Shown here in pieces: positions 32,871 to 41,273 of a stretch of 47,214 nt of DNA. Every line of letters begins with the position of its first letter. Position 1 is the first letter of the stretch. The notes under the pieces were generated by a model. It worked only from the letters and a program-made list of their open reading frames with translations, was not told the DNA's origin and did not search any database. Source of the DNA: an uncultured Hungatella sp. (lineage in GTDB: Bacteria; Bacillota; Clostridia; Lachnospirales; Lachnospiraceae); the NCBI GenBank assembly GCA_910586845.1, contig CAJUJV010000020.1, positions 1 through 47,214 of the forward strand, written 5' to 3'. The translations under genes were made by a program, and so were the position numbers.

Positions 32871-33701
32871 TCAGACATAACGTTCCCGCAGAAGCCGGAT
32901 CTCCTGGCCGTAGCCTTCCAGCTCGTTGGGAGTCTCCAGATAGAAGGGGAGGGATCTGAGGGCCGGATGGTTGATGATCCGCACCATGGCTTCCAGACCG
33001 ATACAGCCCTGGCCGATTTTGGCGTGGCGGTCCTTGCGCGCTCCCAGAGGGTTCATGCTGTCGTTGAGATGGACGGCCTTCAGCCGTTTTAACCCGATGA
33101 TCCGGTCGAACCGGTCCAGAACCTCATCCAGCCGGTTCACGATGTCATAGCCTCCGTCCCATACATGGCAGGTATCCAGGCAGACTCCCATGTGGTCGGA
33201 CAGCTCTACCCGGTCCAGGATCTCCCGCAGTTCTTCAAATTCCCGTCCGATCTCACTTCCCTTGCCAGCCATGGTCTCCAGGAGCACGGTGGTGGACTGA
33301 CCGGGCCGCAGGATGCCGTTGAGCATGGAGGCAATGTGGGCGATGCCTGCCTCCGTTCCCTGGCCCGTATGGCTTCCAGGATGGAAGTTGTAGCAGTTGC
33401 CCGGAGTATACTCCATGCGTTTTAAATCGTCTGCCATGGTATCGGCGGCAAATTGGCGGATATGTTCATCGGCCGAGGCGCCGTTTAAGGTGTAGGGGGC
33501 ATGGGCCAGGATCTTTTCTATGCCGTGTTCCCGGGCGTATTCCAGAAATACGGCGATATCAGCCGGGTCCAGGGCTTTGGCCCTGGCTCCTCTGGGATTG
33601 CGGGTAAAGAACTGGAAGGTGCTGGCCTGGATTGATACGGCGATCTTTCCCATGGCGGCATAGCCTTTGGAAGAGGACAGATGACAGCCGATATTCAACA
33701 T
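32871..33701 (-). CDS. nfo: endonuclease IV (AP endonuclease)
   Basis: This is a 276-aa TIM-barrel enzyme that cuts DNA 5' of abasic sites in base excision repair, using three zinc ions. Motifs: MLNIGCHLSSSKGY, QFFTRNPRGA, ILAHAPYTLN (zinc His), YNFHPGSHTGQG, VLLETMAGKGSEIG (zinc Glu), HMGVCLDTCHVWDGGYD (Asp and His ligands), AVHLNDSMNPLGARKDRHAKIGQGCIG, and FYLETPNE near the end. All nine typical ligand positions appear filled. The start follows a GGAGA site. It is separated from the upstream lipoprotein gene by a strong terminator. Confidence 0.93.
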   Translation of the reverse strand: MLNIGCHLSSSKGYAAMGKIAVSIQASTFQFFTRNPRGARAKALDPADIAVFLEYAREHGIEKILAHAPYTLNGASADEHIRQFAADTMADDLKRMEYTPGNCYNFHPGSHTGQGTEAGIAHIASMLNGILRPGQSTTVLLETMAGKGSEIGREFEELREILDRVELSDHMGVCLDTCHVWDGGYDIVNRLDEVLDRFDRIIGLKRLKAVHLNDSMNPLGARKDRHAKIGQGCIGLEAMVRIINHPALRSLPFYLETPNELEGYGQEIRLLRERYV

Positions 33702-33716
33702 AAGATATTCTCCTTT

Positions 33717-33746
33717 AAAAACCCCCTGAAGACAGGCTTCAGGGGG
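33717..33746 (-). terminator. strong terminator after the FMN-binding lipoprotein gene
   Basis: CCCCCTGAAG (33722-33731) pairs perfectly with CTTCAGGGGG (33737-33746) around a five-base loop. On the minus strand the stem is followed by TTTTT. The U-run reaches the ribosome site of nfo, so nfo needs its own promoter or read-through. Confidence 0.9.
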
Positions 33747-33756
33747 TTGTGTATTG

Positions 33757-35034
33757 TTATTCTACAGTGATACTGGTCTCTTTGGCAGAGGCACGGGCTT
33801 TCTCGATGGCTCCCAGGATATCCCCGTGAGGATCCCGAAGGCTCATGGTGGCGCCGGATATGCCGTCCAGCTCCTGTTTCTGCTGGTCGGACAGAGCCTC
33901 ATATTTCTTTACGTCTTCTTCTTTCTCTGAGGTTCCGTGGAGAGGCCGGCCGTTTAAGTCGGAGCAGGCAGCCTCGTACCAAGCGGTGACTTCCTCTGTG
34001 GTCATGCCGGCGAAGAAGCCTTCAAACAGGTTCATCTCGTCGGTCCAGGTGCCGGAATTCAGCTTATAGGTATCTCCCCGCTCTCTCTTCGTAGCCCAGG
34101 TCTGGATCTCGGCCAGGAAGGTGTCGTCGGTCTGTTCCAGAACCGTGTCAACCTTCTCGTCGTGGTTTTCATCGGCGTTGTAGGACTGTCCGGGGAAACC
34201 TGTCAGGTGAGGCATGTGCTCTCCGTCATAGTTGGGGGTGGCGATCTCCATCACGTCGGTGTAAAGGGCGACGATCTTTCCGTCTCCGTCGTAGCAGGCG
34301 CCCACGGCCTGAGTATTGAAGCTGTATACGCCTGTCTCCTTGTCATCCTTGCCGGGGCCAAGGCGGCCGGTATTGGTGATGCCCAGGCCGATGGAAGCGA
34401 TGGTCTCTGCCTCCACGGGCCGCCGGTATTCGTAGGCTTTCTCGATGGCGGCGATGATGTTGCCGTGGCCGTCGTTGAGAGACATGGTGGCGCCGGAGAT
34501 GGCATCCAGGGCGGCTTTCTCATCAGCGCTTAAGGCCTCGTACTTCTTCACGTCTTCTTCTTTCTCCGAGGTTCCGTGGAGAGGCCGGCCGTTAAGATCG
34601 GAACAGTAAGCGGCATACCACTGATTTACCTCATCCATGGTCATGCCCCGGAAGGTCTCCTCAAACAGTTCCATCTCGTCGGTCCAGGTGCCGGAGTTCA
34701 GCTTGTAGGTACTCCCGCGCTCTCTCTTGGTGGTCCAGCCTTCGACCTCGGCCAGGAAGGTGTCGTCGGTCTGTTCCAGAACCGTGTCGACTTTCTCGTC
34801 GTGGTTCTCGTCGGCGTTGTAGGACTGTCCGGGGAAGCCTGTCAGGTGAGGCATATGTTCTCCGTCATAGTTGGGAGTGGCAACTTCCAGCTGGTCGATC
34901 TCCAGATCCAGGATCCGTCCCTCGTCGTCGAAGAGAACATAGGCAATGACTTCATTGAAACTGTAAACACCTGTCTCCTTGTCATCCTTGCCGGGGCCCA
35001 GGCGTCCGTTGGAGGAAAATCCGATACCGTGGGA
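33757..35034 (-). repeat. 639-bp tandem duplication inside the lipoprotein gene
   Basis: The two coding copies lie at about 34396-35034 and 33757-34395 and are highly similar at the DNA level, with long identical runs; for example the stretch around 33912 matches that around 34551. The period is 639 bases (213 codons), so the frame is kept. Confidence 0.85.
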
Positions 35035-35496
35035 AACGCCTGTGGCAGCCAGTTCTTTCTGATCCGTGCCCTGGCCTCCTTCCGGTTCGATGCCCATAGC
35101 GGTCTGGATGGCGCCGAAAACGCCGTTGGAAGTCCAGGTGGCGCCGGCTACTGCATCCACGCCGTCTATGGCTCCCTTTTCGATGATGGCAGCCTGCAGG
35201 GCCTCCAGGGCAGCGCCGCCGATGGCAGGAGTCTCCTGATCACCGGTAAGCTTCAGATCCACGATCTTGTCGTCTTCCAGCGTCACCTCCGCCGTAATGG
35301 GTCCGCCGTATCCTTCGGCTTCTCCTGTGACCACAGTGGTCTGTGGTACAGCTTCGGTCGTGGGAGCCTGGGTGGTCTCCGGAGCAGCCGTTGTGGTGGG
35401 GGCTTCTGTAGCCGGCGTCTGGGGATTGTTCTGTCCGCATGCGATAAGTCCTGCGGTCATTGCCAGAAATGCTCCGGCCAGTACTTTCTTCCTCAT
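33757..35496 (-). CDS. lipoprotein with FMN-binding-type domain and two long tandem repeats
   Basis: This is a 579-aa protein; the start at 35496 (MRKKVLAGAF) follows GAGAGGTACAAC. A lipoprotein signal ends in GLIACGQ with lipid-bearing Cys20. A Thr/Pro/Ala-rich spacer (about 25-55) follows, then a domain with VTLEDDKIVDLKL and VDAVAGATWTSNGV, resembling the FMN-binding domain in which the SGAT/AGAT Thr carries FMN covalently. Then two copies of a roughly 213-residue unit follow (about 155-367 and 368-579), each with GRLGPGKDDKETGVYSFN, GEHMPHLTGFPGQSYNADEN, SGTWTDEM and ISGATMSL. The ISGAT motif in each copy may be a further flavin site. It is probably anchored outside the membrane and linked to electron transfer or flavin handling; function unknown. 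Confidence 0.82.
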   Translation of the reverse strand: MRKKVLAGAFLAMTAGLIACGQNNPQTPATEAPTTTAAPETTQAPTTEAVPQTTVVTGEAEGYGGPITAEVTLEDDKIVDLKLTGDQETPAIGGAALEALQAAIIEKGAIDGVDAVAGATWTSNGVFGAIQTAMGIEPEGGQGTDQKELAATGVSHGIGFSSNGRLGPGKDDKETGVYSFNEVIAYVLFDDEGRILDLEIDQLEVATPNYDGEHMPHLTGFPGQSYNADENHDEKVDTVLEQTDDTFLAEVEGWTTKRERGSTYKLNSGTWTDEMELFEETFRGMTMDEVNQWYAAYCSDLNGRPLHGTSEKEEDVKKYEALSADEKAALDAISGATMSLNDGHGNIIAAIEKAYEYRRPVEAETIASIGLGITNTGRLGPGKDDKETGVYSFNTQAVGACYDGDGKIVALYTDVMEIATPNYDGEHMPHLTGFPGQSYNADENHDEKVDTVLEQTDDTFLAEIQTWATKRERGDTYKLNSGTWTDEMNLFEGFFAGMTTEEVTAWYEAACSDLNGRPLHGTSEKEEDVKKYEALSDQQKQELDGISGATMSLRDPHGDILGAIEKARASAKETSITVE

Positions 35497-35536
35497 AAAG
35501 TTGTACCTCTCTTTTTGAATTTTTGTAGCTAAGGAT

Positions 35537-35565
35537 AGTTTACCATTATTGTGCAATGGTGTCAA
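35537..35565 (-). promoter_or_regulatory. promoter of the lipoprotein gene with a dyad in the spacer
   Basis: On the minus strand TTGACA (35565-35560) and TAAACT (35542-35537) are 17 bases apart. The spacer reads CCATT-7 bases-AATGG, so a 5-bp dyad fills it exactly end to end. This could be an operator where a repressor would block RNA polymerase, though the dyad is short. Confidence 0.65.
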
Positions 35566-35614
35566 TTGTGGTATGGTATATCAGGAACGAGAATAGAAAA
35601 GGAGTTTTTAGGAT

Positions 35615-36277
35615 ATGTATAAATGCTGTATTTTTGACCTGGACGGAACCCTGATCAATACTGTTCATGCTCTGAACAGGACCATAAATCTGACTCTGGA
35701 AGCCATGGGGCTGGAAGGCATCGATGAGGCTCACACGAAAGTATTTGTGGGAGAGGGATACCGGAAATATGTGGAGAGAGCCCTGATCTACAGAGGAGAC
35801 GAGACTCTTTCAGGACTTTCCCGGGCCCTGCCGCTGTACTGCCGGATCTTTGAGGAGAACTGTCTTTACAGGATCGAGGCCTACGACGGGATGAAAGAGC
35901 TTCTGGCGTTTCTCAAGGAGAGAGGGATCCGTATCGCGGTGCTGACCAACAAGGCCCAGGCCCAGGCCGTAGACAATATCGAGACCGTCTACGGCAAAGG
36001 ATACTTTGATCTCATCACCGGAGAGCATCCGGGCATGAAGCGCAAACCGGACCCGGAAGGAGCCCTGTATACGGCCAGGACTCTGAAAGCGGATCCCGGA
36101 GAATGTCTGTATGTGGGGGATACGAATACGGACATGATGACCGGCGCTGCCGCCGGCATGGATACGGTGGGCGTCACCTGGGGATTCCGTCCCAGAGGAG
36201 AGCTGGAAGTCTGCCATCCCGCATACCTGGCCCATACTCCCGCAGACATCATAAAGATCATAAAAGAGCAGGCGTAA
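35615..36277 (+). CDS. HAD-superfamily hydrolase, phosphoglycolate-phosphatase-like
   Basis: This 220-aa HAD phosphatase follows an AAGGAG site. Motif I is FDLDGTLINT with the nucleophile Asp, motif II is AVLTNKAQ, the motif III Lys lies in KRKPDPEG, and motif IV is YVGDTNTDMMTGAAAG. A helical cap between motifs I and II marks subclass I, as in Gph, PpaX and beta-phosphoglucomutase. The substrate is likely a small phospho-metabolite (phosphoglycolate or a sugar phosphate), or pyrophosphate if PpaX-like. It is divergently arranged with the lipoprotein gene. Confidence 0.85.
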   Translation: MYKCCIFDLDGTLINTVHALNRTINLTLEAMGLEGIDEAHTKVFVGEGYRKYVERALIYRGDETLSGLSRALPLYCRIFEENCLYRIEAYDGMKELLAFLKERGIRIAVLTNKAQAQAVDNIETVYGKGYFDLITGEHPGMKRKPDPEGALYTARTLKADPGECLYVGDTNTDMMTGAAAGMDTVGVTWGFRPRGELEVCHPAYLAHTPADIIKIIKEQA

Positions 36278-36286
36278 ATCAGCATA

Positions 36287-36384
36287 TTTTCAAAATCCGA
36301 AAAGTGTGATAGAATATGTCCCAAGGAGGGACTCACCGCAGACGGGAGGATCCCTTACGACCCGGGTGCGCTTCGGCGCATTTT
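36287..36384 (+). promoter_or_regulatory. promoter and UUCG-hairpin leader of the DUF4015 gene
   Basis: TTTTCA (36287-36292) and TAGAAT (36310-36315) are 17 bases apart. In the leader, TGCGC-TTCG-GCGCA (36367-36380) forms a very stable tetraloop hairpin followed by TTTT (36381-36384), about 45 bases before the start codon. The hairpin looks like a small intrinsic terminator or attenuator; the stem is only 5 bp. Confidence 0.5.
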
Positions 36385-36426
36385 ACACGATGTCCAAAGG
36401 GAATACCAATGACAGAGGGAGAACTT

Positions 36427-37797
36427 ATGAAAACCAAGTTAAGCCTGTTTTTAGTCTGTATCGTGCTGGCAGGCGGATGCAAACGATATGAACGGATTGA
36501 CGATCTGGCCACCACTCCTGCTCCGGTGGTAGTAACCAGAGGTCAGGAGACGGAAGCAGCAGAGACAGAAGAACCGACTCAGGAGACAAGGGAAGTAGAG
36601 ATCGAAGTAAACACAAAGGACGGCCGGCGGAGAAGGAAGCCGGTGAAGGTGAAGGGAATCTATATTTCTGCCTATGTGGCGGGGACGGAGAGTATGATGG
36701 ATGAGATCATCAGGAACATCGATGCTACGGAGATCAATGCCGTGGTCATCGACGTGAAGGACGACAACGGCAGGATCACATTTTCCATGGATACCCCTGC
36801 GGTCAATGAGATCGGGGCGGTGAAGCGTTTTATTCCCGATATCGAAGGATTGATGAAGAAGCTGAAGGAGCATAATATCTATACCATCGCCAGAGTGGTG
36901 GCGTTCAGGGATCCCTATCTGCCGGAACAGAAGCCGGAGCTGGCTCTGAAGCTTCCGGACGGGTCTATCTACCGGGACAGCCACGGACTGGCATGGGTGA
37001 ATCCCTATAAGAGAGAGATCTGGGACTATCTGGTAGAGGTGGGGCTCGGCGCCCGCGAGGCCGGATTCGACGAGGTGCAGTTTGACTATATCCGTTTTTC
37101 CACGGAAAAGGGAGTGGGGGCTGTGGTCTATGACGAGGCCGATACCAGGGGCAGGAGCAAAACGGACATCATCACCGAATTTATCGACTATGCTTATGAG
37201 AAGCTGGCGGAGGAAGGCATCTATGTGGCGGCGGACGTGTTCGGAGCCATCATCATCGGCGGAGTAGATTCGGATACCGTAGGCCAGTCTTATGAGGATA
37301 TGGCGGAGCACCTGGATTATATCTGTCCCATGATCTATCCGTCTCACTACGGGGACGGCAATTTCGGCATCGATCATCCGGATACGGAGCCTTACCGGAC
37401 CATCCTTGCTGCCCTGAAAGGTTCCAGGGCCAGCCTGGGAGGTCATGAGAAGGTGGATGGAGGCCAGATCGTGGTGCGTCCCTGGCTTCAGGATTTTACG
37501 GCTTCCTATCTGGATCACTATATTGAATACGGCCCTTCCCAGGTAAGGGAACAGATCCAGGCTGTCTATGACTCCGGATACGACGAGTGGATGCTCTGGA
37601 GCGCTGCCTGCAGGTATCACTGGGACGGCTTAAAGACTCCCCAGGAGGCGGCCGAAGAACAGCGGCAGCGGGAATCGGGACGGACAGAGGCGGAGGAAAC
37701 CATGCCCCTTCCCTCTTCTCAGGGAGCAAAAGCCGGAGAAACGGGGCCGGCATGGCTGGGAAGCTTTCAGACCGGCAGGAGAAGAAAGGCGGCATAG
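36427..37797 (+). CDS. lipoprotein with DUF4015 putative glycoside hydrolase domain
   Basis: This is a 456-aa protein. I start it at 36427 because it then begins with a lipoprotein signal, MKTKLSLFLVCIVLAGGC, behind a GAGGGAG site. A Thr/Glu-rich linker (about 25-70) precedes the DUF4015 TIM-barrel domain: VKGIYISAYVAGTESMMDEI, AVVIDVKDDNGRITF, YTIARVVAFRDPYLPEQ, AWVNPYKREIWDY, GFDEVQFDYIRFS with candidate acidic residues, YVAADVFGAII and YICPMIYPSHYGDG, then DEWMLWSA. The domain is related to glycoside hydrolase folds but no substrate is established. It is a surface-anchored carbohydrate-active candidate. The C-terminal 50 residues are charged and low complexity. Confidence 0.82.
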   Translation: MKTKLSLFLVCIVLAGGCKRYERIDDLATTPAPVVVTRGQETEAAETEEPTQETREVEIEVNTKDGRRRRKPVKVKGIYISAYVAGTESMMDEIIRNIDATEINAVVIDVKDDNGRITFSMDTPAVNEIGAVKRFIPDIEGLMKKLKEHNIYTIARVVAFRDPYLPEQKPELALKLPDGSIYRDSHGLAWVNPYKREIWDYLVEVGLGAREAGFDEVQFDYIRFSTEKGVGAVVYDEADTRGRSKTDIITEFIDYAYEKLAEEGIYVAADVFGAIIIGGVDSDTVGQSYEDMAEHLDYICPMIYPSHYGDGNFGIDHPDTEPYRTILAALKGSRASLGGHEKVDGGQIVVRPWLQDFTASYLDHYIEYGPSQVREQIQAVYDSGYDEWMLWSAACRYHWDGLKTPQEAAEEQRQRESGRTEAEETMPLPSSQGAKAGETGPAWLGSFQTGRRRKAA

Positions 37798-37829
37798 GAG
37801 TCTGAACGCGTCCGGAAAAGGAGGAGCTT

Positions 37830-38363
37830 ATGGAGAGGATCCCAAAACCGGGAGAATTTTACAGGCACTTTAAAGGAAAACTGTATCAGGTGATCGCCGT
37901 GGCGGAACATACGGAGACAGGGGAGCAGCTGGTGATTTACCAGGCTCTCTACGGCACGTTCCGTGTCTATGCCAGGCCGCTGTCCATGTTTACAGGGGAA
38001 ACGGACCGGGAAAAGTACCCGGATATCTCTCAGAAGTACCGGTTTGAGAAGACAGAACCGGAACAGGAAGATCAGGACAGGAAAGAAGAGGAAGAGCGGA
38101 AAGAAGAGGAAGTCCGCCCGGAAGAAGATTCTCCCGGGAAGGATACGGATGCTCTGCTGCTGGCCTTTGTGGAGACCGGAGATTTCGGTGTGAAGCTGGA
38201 TATTCTGTCCGCCATGGCGGAGAAGATCCGTCAGAAAGATCTGGATCTGCTTTACGAGGCGCTGGATCTGCCCAAAGTCCCGGGAGACATCCGGGAACAG
38301 CTCCGCTCCATAGAACAGTATCTGCAGATGCGCAGGAAATTTGACGGAGAGCGGCTGCGCTGA
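37830..38363 (+). CDS. DUF1653-domain protein with acidic linker
   Basis: This 177-aa cytoplasmic protein follows AAAAGGAGGAG. Residues 1-75 are a DUF1653 domain (PKPGEFYRHFKGKLYQVIAVA, QLVIYQALYG, ARPLSMF), a small SH3-like barrel of unknown function. A strongly charged Glu/Lys/Arg linker (about 75-105) leads to a helical C-terminal part (VKLDILSAMAEKIRQKDLDL). It lies 32 bases after the DUF4015 gene and 23 bases before uvrC, probably in the same transcript. No catalytic residues are evident. Confidence 0.8.
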   Translation: MERIPKPGEFYRHFKGKLYQVIAVAEHTETGEQLVIYQALYGTFRVYARPLSMFTGETDREKYPDISQKYRFEKTEPEQEDQDRKEEEERKEEEVRPEEDSPGKDTDALLLAFVETGDFGVKLDILSAMAEKIRQKDLDLLYEALDLPKVPGDIREQLRSIEQYLQMRRKFDGERLR

Positions 38364-38386
38364 CAGGAAAGGACAGTAGGACGACC

Positions 38387-40258
38387 ATGGATCAGGAACC
38401 GGCATTTGATATCGAAGAGGAACTGAAGAAACTTCCCGGACAGCCGGGAGTCTATATTATGCACGATGCCCGGGATGAGATCATCTATGTGGGCAAGGCC
38501 GTCAGCCTGAAGAACCGGGTGAGACAGTACTTTCAGAGCAGCCGGAACAAGACGGCCAAGATCGAACAGATGGTGTCAAGGATCGCCAGGTTCGAGTATA
38601 TTATCACGGACTCGGAGCTGGAGGCTCTGGTGCTGGAGTGCAACCTGATCAAGGAATACAGGCCCCGGTACAATACCATGTTAAAGGATGACAAGGCCTA
38701 TCCCTATATCAAGGTGACCGTGGAGGAAGCATTTCCCAGAGTCATGGTCTCCAGGACTATGAAGAAAGACAGGAACAAATATTTCGGCCCTTACACCAGC
38801 GCCGGGGCAGTGAAGGATACGGTCGATCTGATCCACAAGCTGTACTGTCTCAGGACCTGCAACAGGAATCTGCCGAAGGATACGGGAAAGGAACGGCCCT
38901 GTCTGAATTATCACATCAAACAGTGCAAGGCCCCCTGCCAGGGGTATATCACCAGAGAAGAGTACGGCAAAGCGGTGGATGAGGCTCTGGAATTTTTAAA
39001 CGGGCGGTACGGAAAGCTGTTAAAGCTTCTGGAAGAGCGGATGACCGAGGCCTCGGAGCGGATGGATTTTGAGAAAGCCATCGAGTACCGGGAGCTTCTG
39101 GAGAGCGTCAGGAAGGTGGCCCAGAAGCAGAAGATCACGGACAGCGCCATGGAGGACCGGGACATCATCGCCATGGCCCGGGACAAGACCGATGCCGTGG
39201 TGCAGGTATTCTTTGTGAGGGAAGGCAAGATCATAGGCCGGGATCATTTTCATATGTCCGTGGGGGCAGAGGAGGAAGACCGGCAGGTGCTCACCAGCTT
39301 TGTGAAGCAGTTCTATTCCGGGACTCCCTTTGTGCCCAGGGAACTGTGGATGCAGACAGAGCCGGATGACAGTGAGGTCATCACCAGATGGCTGGGGGCC
39401 AGAAGAGGCCAGAAAGTGCGCATCGTGGTGCCCCAGAAGGGCCAGAAAGAGCGTCTGGTGGAGCTGGCGGAGAAAAATGCGGCGCTGATCCTGTCTCAGG
39501 ACAAGGAGAAGATCAAGAGAGAAGAGCTGAGGACCATCGGAGCCATGAATCAGATCGGAGATCTTCTGGGCCTGGGACATGTGAGAAGGGTGGAGGCCTA
39601 TGATATCTCCAACACCAGCGGTCTGGAATCCGTAGGATCCATGATCGTCTATGAAGACGGAAAACCGAAACGCAGCGATTACCGGAAGTTCAGGATCAGG
39701 ACCGTAAAAGGTCCCAATGATTATGCCTCCATGAAAGAGGTGCTGACCAGACGGTTTATCCACGGCATGGAGGAATTCCGTCAGCTGGAGGAGGAAGGCA
39801 TGGATGAGAAGACGGGAAGTTTTACCAGGTTTCCCGATCTTCTCATGATGGATGGCGGCCGGGGACAGGTCAATATCGCCCTGGAGGTTCTCCGGGAGCT
39901 GAACCTGTCCATCCCCGTATGCGGAATGGTAAAAGATGACAATCATCGGACCAGAGGATTGTATTATAATAATGTGGAGGTTCCCATTGACAGACACTCG
40001 GAAGGGTTTCGGCTGATCACCAGGATCCAGGATGAGGCCCACAGGTTTGCCATTGAGTATCACCGGAGCCTGAGAGGAAAAGGACAGGTCAGATCTGTCC
40101 TGGATGACATCCCGGATATCGGCCCCGCCAGGAGAAAGGCTCTGATGCGCAGGTTCAGATCCCTTGAGGCGGTAAAGGAAGCCACGGTGGAGGAGCTGAT
40201 GGAGACGCCGGGGATGAACAGAAAGTCGGCGGAAAGCGTATACCGCTTTTTCAGATGA
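38387..40258 (+). CDS. uvrC: excinuclease ABC subunit C
   Basis: This 623-aa nucleotide-excision-repair nuclease makes both cuts around lesions handed over by UvrAB. It has an N-terminal GIY-YIG domain (GQPGVYIMHDARDEIIYVGKA, about 19-39), a Cys-rich zone (LRTCNRN, RPCLNYHIKQCKAPCQGYI) able to hold a 4Fe-4S cluster, a UvrB-binding UVR helix (FEKAIEYRELLESV), and an RNase H-like endonuclease domain (VEAYDISNTSG, LLMMDGGRGQV). It ends with a helix-hairpin-helix pair (IPDIGPARRKALMRRF and MNRKSAESVY). Length is normal. It opens the uvrC-hprK-murB-rapZ-whiA-crh run. Confidence 0.96.
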   Translation: MDQEPAFDIEEELKKLPGQPGVYIMHDARDEIIYVGKAVSLKNRVRQYFQSSRNKTAKIEQMVSRIARFEYIITDSELEALVLECNLIKEYRPRYNTMLKDDKAYPYIKVTVEEAFPRVMVSRTMKKDRNKYFGPYTSAGAVKDTVDLIHKLYCLRTCNRNLPKDTGKERPCLNYHIKQCKAPCQGYITREEYGKAVDEALEFLNGRYGKLLKLLEERMTEASERMDFEKAIEYRELLESVRKVAQKQKITDSAMEDRDIIAMARDKTDAVVQVFFVREGKIIGRDHFHMSVGAEEEDRQVLTSFVKQFYSGTPFVPRELWMQTEPDDSEVITRWLGARRGQKVRIVVPQKGQKERLVELAEKNAALILSQDKEKIKREELRTIGAMNQIGDLLGLGHVRRVEAYDISNTSGLESVGSMIVYEDGKPKRSDYRKFRIRTVKGPNDYASMKEVLTRRFIHGMEEFRQLEEEGMDEKTGSFTRFPDLLMMDGGRGQVNIALEVLRELNLSIPVCGMVKDDNHRTRGLYYNNVEVPIDRHSEGFRLITRIQDEAHRFAIEYHRSLRGKGQVRSVLDDIPDIGPARRKALMRRFRSLEAVKEATVEELMETPGMNRKSAESVYRFFR

Positions 40259-40320
40259 CGGTACAAAACACCAGGAAACAGATCAGATAAAAATGAGAAT
40301 GGAAAGGGGAAAACCGGAAT

Positions 40321-41250
40321 ATGTATGGAGTGACCATTGCGGAACTGATAGAGAAAATGAAGATGAAGAATATGACTCCCGAGATCGATGTGGAGAATGC
40401 GGTCGTGTCCCATCCGGATGTGAACCGCCCTGCCCTGCAGCTTGCCGGTTTTTTTGACCATTTTGACAAGGACAGGGTACAGATCGTCGGTTTTGTGGAG
40501 CAGGAATATATCAGACAGATGGAGCCGGAGCGAAAGAAAGAGGTGTTTGCCAGGCTGCTGGCGGAGAAGATTCCCTGTCTCATCTACAGCCGGGGCATGG
40601 TGCCGGATGAAGACGTGCTGGCGCTGTGCAACCATTACGACGTGCCCTGTATGGTGTCGGAACAGAGCACCTGTGATCTGATGGCGGAGGTGATCCGCTG
40701 GCTGAAGGTGAAACTGGGGCCCAGCATCAGCATCCACGGAGTGCTGGTGGATGTGTTCGGAGAGGGCGTGCTGATCATGGGAGAAAGCGGCATCGGCAAG
40801 AGCGAGGCGGCTCTGGAGCTGATCAAGCGGGGACACCGGCTGGTCACCGACGACGTGGTGCAGATCAGGAAGGTCAGCGACGAGACCCTGATCGGTTCGG
40901 CGCCGGATATCACCAAGCATTTTATCGAACTGAGAGGCATCGGCATCATCGACGTGAAGAGCCTTTACGGAGTCGAGAGCATCAAGGAGACTCAGAGCAT
41001 CGACATGGTCATCAAGCTGGAAGAGTGGGACAGAGACAAGGAGTATGACCGGCTGGGGCTGGAAGACCAATATACGGAGTTCCTGGGCAATCAGGTAGTG
41101 TGCCACGCCATCCCTATCCGCCCGGGCAGGAACCTGGCCATCATCGTGGAGACCGCGGCTATCAATTACAGACAGAAGAAGATGGGATATAATGCGGCCA
41201 AGGAGCTGTACAACCGGGTACAGGCCAATCTGACCAGGCCGAGAGGATAG
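40321..41250 (+). CDS. hprK: HPr(Ser) kinase/phosphorylase
   Basis: This 309-aa bifunctional enzyme phosphorylates HPr and Crh on Ser46 when fructose-1,6-bisphosphate is high and reverses this when phosphate is high, so it drives CcpA-dependent catabolite repression. Seen: an N-terminal MurF-like domain, then the Walker A loop GESGIGKSEAALEL (near 155), HRLVTDDVV, the HprK signature ELRGIGIIDVKSLYG and the C-terminal IPIRPGRNLAIIVE. Length is standard. One target, the Crh-like protein, is encoded four genes downstream. Confidence 0.96.
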   Translation: MYGVTIAELIEKMKMKNMTPEIDVENAVVSHPDVNRPALQLAGFFDHFDKDRVQIVGFVEQEYIRQMEPERKKEVFARLLAEKIPCLIYSRGMVPDEDVLALCNHYDVPCMVSEQSTCDLMAEVIRWLKVKLGPSISIHGVLVDVFGEGVLIMGESGIGKSEAALELIKRGHRLVTDDVVQIRKVSDETLIGSAPDITKHFIELRGIGIIDVKSLYGVESIKETQSIDMVIKLEEWDRDKEYDRLGLEDQYTEFLGNQVVCHAIPIRPGRNLAIIVETAAINYRQKKMGYNAAKELYNRVQANLTRPRG

Positions 41251-41273
41251 AAAAAAGATCAGGGGAACAGGTC

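Noticed and set aside
36451..37620. 389-residue minus-strand frame opposite the DUF4015 gene
   Set aside because: It lies fully antisense to a gene with a lipoprotein signal and conserved barrel motifs; the translation is low in domain-like character.
39020..41106. Long minus-strand frames opposite uvrC and hprK
   Set aside because: Both opposite genes are certain, and the frames lack starts with ribosome sites.
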